Below, piece by piece: positions 58,462-64,000 of a stretch of DNA of 64,000 bases (position 1 is its first letter; each line of letters opens with the position of its first letter). Made by a program: the position numbers and the translations under genes. Source of the DNA: Streptomyces beigongshangae (GTDB taxonomy: Bacteria; Actinomycetota; Actinomycetes; Streptomycetales; Streptomycetaceae); the NCBI RefSeq assembly GCF_019710745.1, contig NZ_JAHKJW010000023.1, positions 1 through 64,000 of the forward strand. The letters run 5' to 3'. The notes beneath the pieces are model-generated. The model was not told the DNA's origin, did no database searches, and worked only from the letters and a program-made list of their open reading frames with translations.

Positions 58462-59282
58462 TGCGGCTCGACGTCCTGACGATCTTCCCCGAGTACCTGG
58501 ACCCCCTGAACGTCTCCCTCGTCGGCAAGGCACGCGCGCGCGGACAGCTGCAGGTGCACGTGCACGACCTGCGGGAATGGACCCACGACCGGCACAACAC
58601 GGTCGACGACACCCCCTACGGCGGCGGCCCCGGCATGGTCATGAAGACCGGGCCCTGGGGCGACGCGCTGGACTCCGTCCTGGCCGACGGCTACGAGACG
58701 GGCTCCCACGGACCCGTCCTGGTCGTCCCCACGCCCAGCGGCCGCCCGTTCACCCAGGAGCTCGCCGTCGAGCTCTCCGAGCGCCCCTGGCTGGTCTTCA
58801 CGCCCGCGCGCTACGAGGGCATCGACCGCCGGGTCGTCGACGAGTACGCCACCCGTATGCCCGTGTACGAGGTCTCCATCGGCGACTACGTGCTGGCCGG
58901 CGGCGAGGCGGCCGTCCTCGTCGTCACGGAGGCCGTGGCCCGGCTCCTGCCGGGCGTCCTCGGCAACGCCGAGTCGCACCGGGACGACTCGTTCGCGCCG
59001 GGAGCCATGGCGAACCTCCTGGAGGGCCCCGTCTACACGAAACCGCCCCGGTGGCGCGACCGGGGGATCCCGGACGTGCTGCTCAGCGGCCACCACGGGA
59101 AGATCGCCCGCTGGCGCCGGGACGAGGCCCTGCGGCGCACGACCGCCAACAGGCCGGACCTCATCGAGCGCTGCGACCCCGCCGCCTTCGACAAGAAGGA
59201 CCGCGAGATGCTCTCGATCCTCGGCTGGCAGCCCGGTCCCGACGGCCGATTTGGGCGCAGGCCCGACACCGTGGAAGAATAG
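58461..59282 (+). CDS. trmD: tRNA (guanine37-N1)-methyltransferase
   Basis: The 273-residue SPOUT methyltransferase makes m1G37 and prevents frameshifting. It starts MRLDVLTIFPEYLDPL, with the trefoil-knot motifs DDTPYGGGPGMVMK near residue 50 and YEVSIGDYVLAGGEAA near 135, and GALGNAESHRDDS-like GVLGNAESHRDDSF. Its ATG overlaps the rimM stop by one base (TGATG). It lies 136 bases before rplS. Confidence 0.97.
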   Translation: MRLDVLTIFPEYLDPLNVSLVGKARARGQLQVHVHDLREWTHDRHNTVDDTPYGGGPGMVMKTGPWGDALDSVLADGYETGSHGPVLVVPTPSGRPFTQELAVELSERPWLVFTPARYEGIDRRVVDEYATRMPVYEVSIGDYVLAGGEAAVLVVTEAVARLLPGVLGNAESHRDDSFAPGAMANLLEGPVYTKPPRWRDRGIPDVLLSGHHGKIARWRRDEALRRTTANRPDLIERCDPAAFDKKDREMLSILGWQPGPDGRFGRRPDTVEE

Positions 59283-59418
59283 GCGGCTGCTGTACGTCGT
59301 CCGGCGTGCGCCCCTGCCACAGGGGGACACGACGCCCGTCCCGGCGAGAACAGCCCCCTTTCTGGCACCACCGACTTCCGCCGATGACCTGTGGCATCGG
59401 CGAAGAAAGCAGACGATC

Positions 59419-59769
59419 ATGTCCAACCTGCTCGAGTCCGTCGACTCCGCGTCGCTGCGCAGCGACGTCCCGGCTTTCCGCCCGGGTGACACCGTCAACG
59501 TCCACGTCCGCGTCATCGAGGGCAACCGCTCCCGTGTGCAGCAGTTCAAGGGCGTGGTCATCCGCCGCCAGGGCGCCGGTGTCCGCGAGACCTTCACCGT
59601 CCGCAAGGTCTCCTTCTCCGTCGGCGTCGAGCGCACCTTCCCCGTGCACACCCCGATCGTCGAGAAGATCGAGCTCGTCACCCGCGGTGACGTGCGTCGC
59701 GCCAAGCTCTACTACCTCCGTGAGCTGCGCGGCAAGGCCGCGAAGATCAAGGAGAAGCGCGACAACTGA
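59419..59769 (+). CDS. rplS: 50S ribosomal protein L19
   Basis: The 116-residue protein begins MSNLLESVDSASLRSDVPAF and contains RIQQFKG-like RVQQFKGVVIRRQGAG and VERTFPVHTPIVEKIE. Standard length. It closes the rpsP operon and lies 44 bases before the first signal peptidase gene. Confidence 0.97.
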   Translation: MSNLLESVDSASLRSDVPAFRPGDTVNVHVRVIEGNRSRVQQFKGVVIRRQGAGVRETFTVRKVSFSVGVERTFPVHTPIVEKIELVTRGDVRRAKLYYLRELRGKAAKIKEKRDN

Positions 59770-59813
59770 GCTCGCGCCGGGTCCTTGTGAGGGCCGGATA
59801 GCATCTGGCCCAC

Positions 59814-60716
59814 ATGGACGCCGAAGCACAGCACACGGAGCGCGACCGCTCCTCCCACCCCGTCATGTCCGAGGAGACCCCGGACACCGAAGGGGCGGAG
59901 GGACGGTCGCGTTTCGCGTTGGTGGCCCGTGCCGCCGACCGGCTTCCGGGCGGGCGGATCAGTCTGACCGTGCTGTTCTGCCTGTTCTCCCTGCTGCTGC
60001 TCACCCGCTTCGTGATCCAGCCGTTCGAGATTCCCAGCGGCTCGATGGAGCCCGCATTGAGGATCGGGGACCGCGTTCTCGTAAATAAGTTGGCGTACCG
60101 TTTCGGTGCTGAGCCGAGGCGCGGTGACGTCGTCGTGTTCGACGGCACCGGTTACTTCGGCGACGCCGACTACATCAAGCGTGTCGTCGGCGTGGGGGGA
60201 GACCATGTGGTCTGCTGCGACAGGCAGGGGAGGATCGAGGTGAACGGCCGTCTCGTCGACGAGTCGACGTTTCTGTACCCGGGGGACGAGCCGTCCGAAG
60301 TGCCCTTCGACGTCGTCGTACCCGACGGCACCCTCTTCGTCCTCGGTGACCACCGCGGCGACTCGAGCGACTCCCGCGACCACCTCGGTTCCCCGGGCGG
60401 CGGCATGATCCCCCTCGGCGGCGTGATCGGCAGAGCCGACTGGATCGCCTGGCCCCCCGGCCACTGGACCCGTATCGAACGCGCCGGCGGCCGGGCGCGT
60501 ACCGGCGGTCACGTGGGTGCCGACGGCCAGGCACACACCGGCAGCCGTGTGGGTGCCGACGGCCGGGTACGCACCGACAGCCGTGCGAGTGGCGGCGATC
60601 TCGTACGTGGCGCCGGTCGGGCGCGCGGTGACGGGCACGCGCGTGTGCCGGCCGCCGCGGGCCGGCCCGCCGCCTGGGCGGGCGGGCGGAAGACCGCGGA
60701 CGGTGTCCATGGGTAA
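59814..60716 (+). CDS. sipW: Type I signal peptidase 1, with repetitive C-terminal tail
   Basis: The 300-residue membrane protease removes signal peptides. It has a cytoplasmic N-terminus, one membrane helix near 50-68, catalytic Ser77 in PSGSMEP and Lys122 in IKRVVGVGGD, and the GDHRGDSSDSRDH box near 183. From about residue 222 onwards there is an additional 75-residue Gly/Arg/Ala-rich tail with two 12-residue repeats of the form RVGADGRVRTDS, unlike other SPases. There is no second C-terminal membrane helix. It matches the first gene of the S. lividans sipWXYZ cluster. It overlaps the next gene by 8 bases. Confidence 0.93.
   Translation: MDAEAQHTERDRSSHPVMSEETPDTEGAEGRSRFALVARAADRLPGGRISLTVLFCLFSLLLLTRFVIQPFEIPSGSMEPALRIGDRVLVNKLAYRFGAEPRRGDVVVFDGTGYFGDADYIKRVVGVGGDHVVCCDRQGRIEVNGRLVDESTFLYPGDEPSEVPFDVVVPDGTLFVLGDHRGDSSDSRDHLGSPGGGMIPLGGVIGRADWIAWPPGHWTRIERAGGRARTGGHVGADGQAHTGSRVGADGRVRTDSRASGGDLVRGAGRARGDGHARVPAAAGRPAAWAGGRKTADGVHG
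60513..60584 (+). repeat. 36-base tandem repeat in the sipW 3' end
   Basis: Two imperfect 36-base units (60513-60548, 60549-60584) both begin with GTGGGTGCCGACGGCC and keep the reading frame. Partial units flank them. Confidence 0.9.
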
Positions 60717-61824
60717 CCGCGGCAAGCCCCGTGGCACCCACAGTGCCGCCGAGGACCTCCTGCCCACCGGTACCCGGCGCACGGGCGGTCCCGTGCTGCC
60801 GGGCCGGGCCGACCGGCGCAAGCTGGCCCGCAGGGTCAAGCGGCGCAGACAGCGCTCCGCGATCAAGGAAATACCGCTGCTGATCGGTGTCGCCCTGCTC
60901 ATAGCGCTGGTCCTGAAGACGTTCCTCGTCCAGGCCTTCGTGATCCCCTCGGGCTCCATGGAGCAGACGATCCGGATCGGTGACCGCGTCCTGGTCGACA
61001 AACTCACGCCGTGGTTCGGCTCGAAGCCCCAGCGCGGCGACGTCGTCGTGTTCAAGGACCCCGGCGGCTGGCTGGAGGACGAGCAGCCGGTGGCCAAGTC
61101 GGACGATCCGATCGTCGTCAAACAGGTCAAGGAAGTGCTGACCTTCATCGGCCTGCTGCCCTCCGACAACGAACGGGACCTCATCAAGCGGGTCGTCGCG
61201 GTCGGCGGCGACACCGTCAAGTGCTGCGACGCCCAGGGGCGCGTGACCGTCAACGGCATGCCGCTCGACGAGCCGTACCTCAACCCCGGCGACAAGCCGT
61301 CGTCGCTCGTCTTCGAGGTGAAGGTGCCCGAGGGCCGCCTGTGGGTGATGGGCGACCACCGGTCCAACTCCGCCGACTCCCGTTACCACCGCACCGAGAA
61401 GTACAACGGCACCATCTCCGAGGACGTCGTGGGCCGCGCGATGGTCATCGCCTGGCCCATCGGCCACTGGAGCCGTCTGAAGGAGCCCGACACCTACGCC
61501 TCCGTACCCGACGCGACCGGCGGGCCGGCCACCGCACTCGACACGTCGCATAGGGTGGCCCCCGCGGATCGATACGGATCGATCCCGCTCCCGACCCCTG
61601 CGGAACTCCCGCTCGTTATGGGAGTGGTGGGCCTGCGTCGTATCCGTCGCGGGCGGCGGCACGGAATGAGGAGTGGATGTGGGGGATTTGGCGGTCGGCG
61701 CACGATCCGGACACGAGGGCCCCGAGGAGCGTCCGGGGCGATCCGAGGAGCGGTCGGGACGATCCGGAGAGCCGGTCCCCCCGGCCGCGGAGGACGCCGT
61801 GCCCCATGGAGCCGGCCCCGGTGA
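60709..61824 (+). CDS. sipX: Type I signal peptidase 2
   Basis: The 371-residue signal peptidase has a basic N-terminal region (ARRVKRRRQRSAIK), a membrane helix near residues 55-75, catalytic Ser83 in PSGSMEQ and Lys160 in LIKRVVAVGGD, and the box GDHRSNSADSRYH near 218. The last 65 residues are Arg/Gly-rich, use rare codons (GGA, CGA, AGG) and overlap the next gene by about 146 bases, so selection on that stretch is likely weak. A short hydrophobic stretch (PLVMGVVGL) may be all that remains of a second membrane anchor. It starts with ATG overlapping sipW. Confidence 0.92.
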   Translation: MGNRGKPRGTHSAAEDLLPTGTRRTGGPVLPGRADRRKLARRVKRRRQRSAIKEIPLLIGVALLIALVLKTFLVQAFVIPSGSMEQTIRIGDRVLVDKLTPWFGSKPQRGDVVVFKDPGGWLEDEQPVAKSDDPIVVKQVKEVLTFIGLLPSDNERDLIKRVVAVGGDTVKCCDAQGRVTVNGMPLDEPYLNPGDKPSSLVFEVKVPEGRLWVMGDHRSNSADSRYHRTEKYNGTISEDVVGRAMVIAWPIGHWSRLKEPDTYASVPDATGGPATALDTSHRVAPADRYGSIPLPTPAELPLVMGVVGLRRIRRGRRHGMRSGCGGFGGRRTIRTRGPRGASGAIRGAVGTIRRAGPPGRGGRRAPWSRPR

Positions 61825-62692
61825 CGACGGGGGCAGGGGCGGGCTGACCGACGGCCCCGGCGGTGTCGACGGCCCCGACGGCAGCGCCGATACCGACGGC
61901 GCCGGCCCGGCGCCGAGGAAGCCGCGGTCCTTCTGGAAGGAGCTTCCGCTGCTCATCGGCATCGCGCTCGTCCTCGCGCTGCTGATCAAGACTTTCCTGG
62001 TGCAGGCATTCTCCATCCCGTCGGACTCGATGCAGAACACCCTCCAGCAGGGTGACCGCGTCCTCGTCGACAAACTGACCCCGTGGTTCGGCTCGGAGCC
62101 CGGGCGCGGCGAGGTCGTCGTCTTCCACGACCCCGACAAGTGGCTGGCGGGCGAGCCGACGCCGAACCCGAACGCGATCCAGAAGGGTCTCAGCTGGATC
62201 GGCCTGATGCCCTCCTCGGAGGAGAAGGACCTGATCAAGCGCGTCGTCGGAGTCGGCGGCGACACCGTCGAGTGCAAGGGCACCGGCCCGCTGAAGGTCA
62301 ACGGCAAGGCGCTGAACGAGCCCTACGTGTACCCGGGCAACACGCCCTGCACCGTGGACGACGGCGGCGGCCAGTTCAAGCTGAAGGTTCCCGAGGGCAA
62401 GATCTGGGTCATGGGCGACCACCGGCAGAACTCGCTCGACTCCCGCTACCACCAGCAGGACAAGCACAAGGGCTTCGTGCCCGTGGACAACGTCGTGGGC
62501 CGTGCCGTCGTCGTAGCCTGGCCGCCCACCCGCTGGTCCACGCTCCCGGTGCCGGACACCTTCGACCAGAACCTGGGCGCCGTCGCTCCGGGCGCGATCG
62601 GGCTCGCGGGCGCGCTGCCGCTGGTGCTGTGGCGCAGGCGCCGCCTCACCGTCGGGAACACCAGGGTTTCTGGGTCGCGTACCGCCGGGTAG
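61679..62692 (+). CDS. sipY: Type I signal peptidase 3
   Basis: This 337-residue SPase has a long acidic Gly/Pro/Asp-rich N-terminus (residues 1-80). It then has a membrane helix near 90-110, catalytic Ser117 in PSDSMQN and Lys187 in LIKRVVGVGGD, and GDHRQNSLDSRYH near 243. It ends with a second membrane helix near 300-316 (GAIGLAGALPLVLW). SipY is known as the main signal peptidase of S. lividans. I prefer the GTG at 61679, 5 bases after GAGGAG; the GTG at 61673 would add two residues. The start lies well inside sipX. Confidence 0.92.
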   Translation: MGDLAVGARSGHEGPEERPGRSEERSGRSGEPVPPAAEDAVPHGAGPGDDGGRGGLTDGPGGVDGPDGSADTDGAGPAPRKPRSFWKELPLLIGIALVLALLIKTFLVQAFSIPSDSMQNTLQQGDRVLVDKLTPWFGSEPGRGEVVVFHDPDKWLAGEPTPNPNAIQKGLSWIGLMPSSEEKDLIKRVVGVGGDTVECKGTGPLKVNGKALNEPYVYPGNTPCTVDDGGGQFKLKVPEGKIWVMGDHRQNSLDSRYHQQDKHKGFVPVDNVVGRAVVVAWPPTRWSTLPVPDTFDQNLGAVAPGAIGLAGALPLVLWRRRRLTVGNTRVSGSRTAG

Positions 62693-62772
62693 GGTGCCGT
62701 CCCAGACCGCCGATCTTCCGTGGCCCGGACCAGGGTCGCGGGGTCGGTTCTCCGAGCCGGGGGAGCACTGGA

Positions 62773-63519
62773 ATGAGCGGGACACGTGGTACGGACGAGG
62801 GCCACGGACGGCTCGGCAGCACGCTGTCGGGACTGGCCGTGGCCCTCGGCTGTGTGCTCTTCCTCGGCGGCTTCGCCTGGGGAGCGATCGTCTACCAGCC
62901 GTACACCGTGCCGACCGACTCGATGGCGCCGACCATTTCGAGCGGTGACCGGGTGCTCGCCGAGCGCATCGACGGCGCCGAGGTCGAGCGCGGTGACGTC
63001 GTCGTCTTCAAGCAGGCCAGCTGGGGCGACCTGCCCATGGTCAAGCGGGTCGTCGCCGTCGGCGGGGACACGGTCGCCTGCTGCACGCAGGACAGGCTGA
63101 CCGTCAACGGCAAGAAGATCGAGGAACCGTACCTGCCGAAGGGCGGCGCGGGCGAGTCGTCCACGATCCCGTCCATCGAGGTCCCCGAGGGCCGGCTCTT
63201 CCTGCTGGGCGACGAGCGCAGCGGCTCGCTGGACTCCACCGCCCACCTGACGGAGGCCGGCAACGGCACGGTGCCGCGCAGTGCGGTGAACGCGCGCGTC
63301 GACGCGGTGGCCTGGCCCATGGACGGCATGCTGGCCCGCCCCACCGGCTTCGAGGCGCTCGGCGGCATCTCCGAGCCGGGCCCTCTGCGACTGGTCCTCG
63401 CGGCGGTGGTGGGCGGCGCGGTACTCGTCCTCGGTGGGGCGGCGTACGGGCCGGTGGCCAAGCGGGCGGCGCGCCGGCGCGGCCGTGCCGGAGCGGGGGA
63501 GCGGGCCCTTGCCGGCTGA
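62773..63519 (+). CDS. sipZ: Type I signal peptidase 4
   Basis: The 248-residue SPase is the shortest of the four. It has a membrane helix near residues 18-40, catalytic Ser50 in VPTDSMAP and Lys91 in MVKRVVAVGGD, and the final box is LLGDERSGSLDS, where the usual His of GDH is replaced by Glu. A second membrane helix is near 205-228. The ATG start is 80 bases after sipY. It overlaps the NUDIX gene by 11 bases. Confidence 0.93.
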   Translation: MSGTRGTDEGHGRLGSTLSGLAVALGCVLFLGGFAWGAIVYQPYTVPTDSMAPTISSGDRVLAERIDGAEVERGDVVVFKQASWGDLPMVKRVVAVGGDTVACCTQDRLTVNGKKIEEPYLPKGGAGESSTIPSIEVPEGRLFLLGDERSGSLDSTAHLTEAGNGTVPRSAVNARVDAVAWPMDGMLARPTGFEALGGISEPGPLRLVLAAVVGGAVLVLGGAAYGPVAKRAARRRGRAGAGERALAG

Positions 63520-64000
63520 GGGAGCACCTCCGACGGGCGGTGGGCCCGGTAGGCATGGTGAGCCCGGTGAGCCCGGTGGGCCTGATGAGTCCGGTGGGCC
63601 TGGTGAGTCCGGTGGGCTGCGCAGGGTGGCCAGGGTGGTCCTGCTGGACCCGGCGGACCGCATCCTGCTGCTGCACGGGCACGAACCGGAGGACCCGTCC
63701 GACGACTGGTGGTTCACACCGGGCGGCGGGGTGGAGGGCGACGAGACGCGGGCGGAGGCCGCCCTGCGGGAACTCGCCGAGGAGACCGGCATCACCGAGG
63801 TGGAGCTGGGTCCGGTGCTGTGGCGGCGCATCTGCTCGTTCCCCTTCGCGGGACGCCGCTGGGACCAGGACGAGTGGTACTACCTGGGACGTACGAGCCG
63901 GACGGCGACCGAGCCGGCAGGGCTGACCGAGCTGGAACGGCGCAGTGTCGCCGGAGCGCGCTGGTGGACGTGCCAGGAACTGCGCCGGGCACATGAGACG
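63509..64000 (+). CDS. NUDIX hydrolase, truncated by the window edge
   Basis: At least 164 residues of a NUDIX-family hydrolase are visible. The NUDIX box is GGVEGDETRAEAALRELA followed by EETGI, with all the expected Gly and Glu residues. Upstream is a linker of about 35 residues rich in Gly/Pro/Glu (GEPGEPGGPDE). I propose the TTG at 63509, since GGGGGAG lies 7 bases upstream; a GTG after the linker is also possible. A mutT-like gene after sipZ is known from S. lividans. The C-terminus lies beyond the window. Confidence 0.9.
   Translation, partial: MPAEGAPPTGGGPGRHGEPGEPGGPDESGGPGESGGLRRVARVVLLDPADRILLLHGHEPEDPSDDWWFTPGGGVEGDETRAEAALRELAEETGITEVELGPVLWRRICSFPFAGRRWDQDEWYYLGRTSRTATEPAGLTELERRSVAGARWWTCQELRRAHET

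Overview
This is a 64 kb piece of chromosome from a high-GC actinomycete, almost certainly a Streptomyces. The evidence is extreme GC at third codon positions, many GTG starts, lysine-tailed HupS, and a gene order that from memory closely matches the core region around gltX-leuCD-recG-smc-ffh-rpsP-trmD-sip of S. coelicolor. It is essentially conserved chromosomal backbone, with no IS element, prophage, integrase or CRISPR array.

Layout from left to right. A leftward conservon-type sensor kinase (cvnA-like) is cut by the window edge. It is followed by a 56-residue protein with a repeated NPRRT motif, a fumarylacetoacetate-hydrolase-family gene overlapping gltX, a HAD hydrolase, and a cluster of two tRNA-Gln and four tRNA-Glu genes. 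The ndgR/leuCD locus, hupS, cofC, plsC-gpsA, ddlA, a DUF3515 lipoprotein, a stand-alone Lrp ligand domain, thiL-thiD, rpmB and a FakA/DhaL-like kinase come next. At 21.2-26.2 kb there is an accessory-looking leftward pair, an HSP90-family chaperone and a 1031-residue TPR protein, placed between the kinase and recG. After this come recG, rsmD, coaD, a DivIVA-like coiled-coil protein, the DUF177-rpmF-rnc group, mutM, an HxlR regulator with a clear operator, a CAP-domain membrane protein, acylphosphatase, smc, the glucose permease gene glcP, an LLM oxidoreductase, ftsY, a small prim-pol protein, nsdA, amtB-glnK-glnD, ffh, a methyltransferase, a SprT-like protein, rpsP-khpA-rimM-trmD-rplS, four consecutive type I signal peptidase genes and a NUDIX gene running off the right edge.

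The genes form functional blocks. GltX sits beside exactly the two tRNA species that a non-discriminating GluRS charges. NdgR is divergent from its expected target leuCD. FtsY and Ffh (both SRP GTPases) and four signal peptidases give a protein-export theme. AmtB-GlnK-GlnD form the nitrogen-sensing unit behind a GlnR-type box. The S16-KhpA-RimM-TrmD-L19 run is the usual ribosome-maturation operon.

The most interesting points are the HSP90-TPR pair, a low-complexity insertion at the Smc hinge, a dispersed 3'-end hairpin element present four times, a DUF177 gene with no canonical start at its expected N-terminus, a threefold tandem tRNA-Glu repeat, repetitive C-terminal tails on RimM and the first signal peptidase, and a degenerate tRNA-like stretch upstream of smc. 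I found no complete, obviously new multi-gene system; the HSP90-TPR pair is the nearest candidate.
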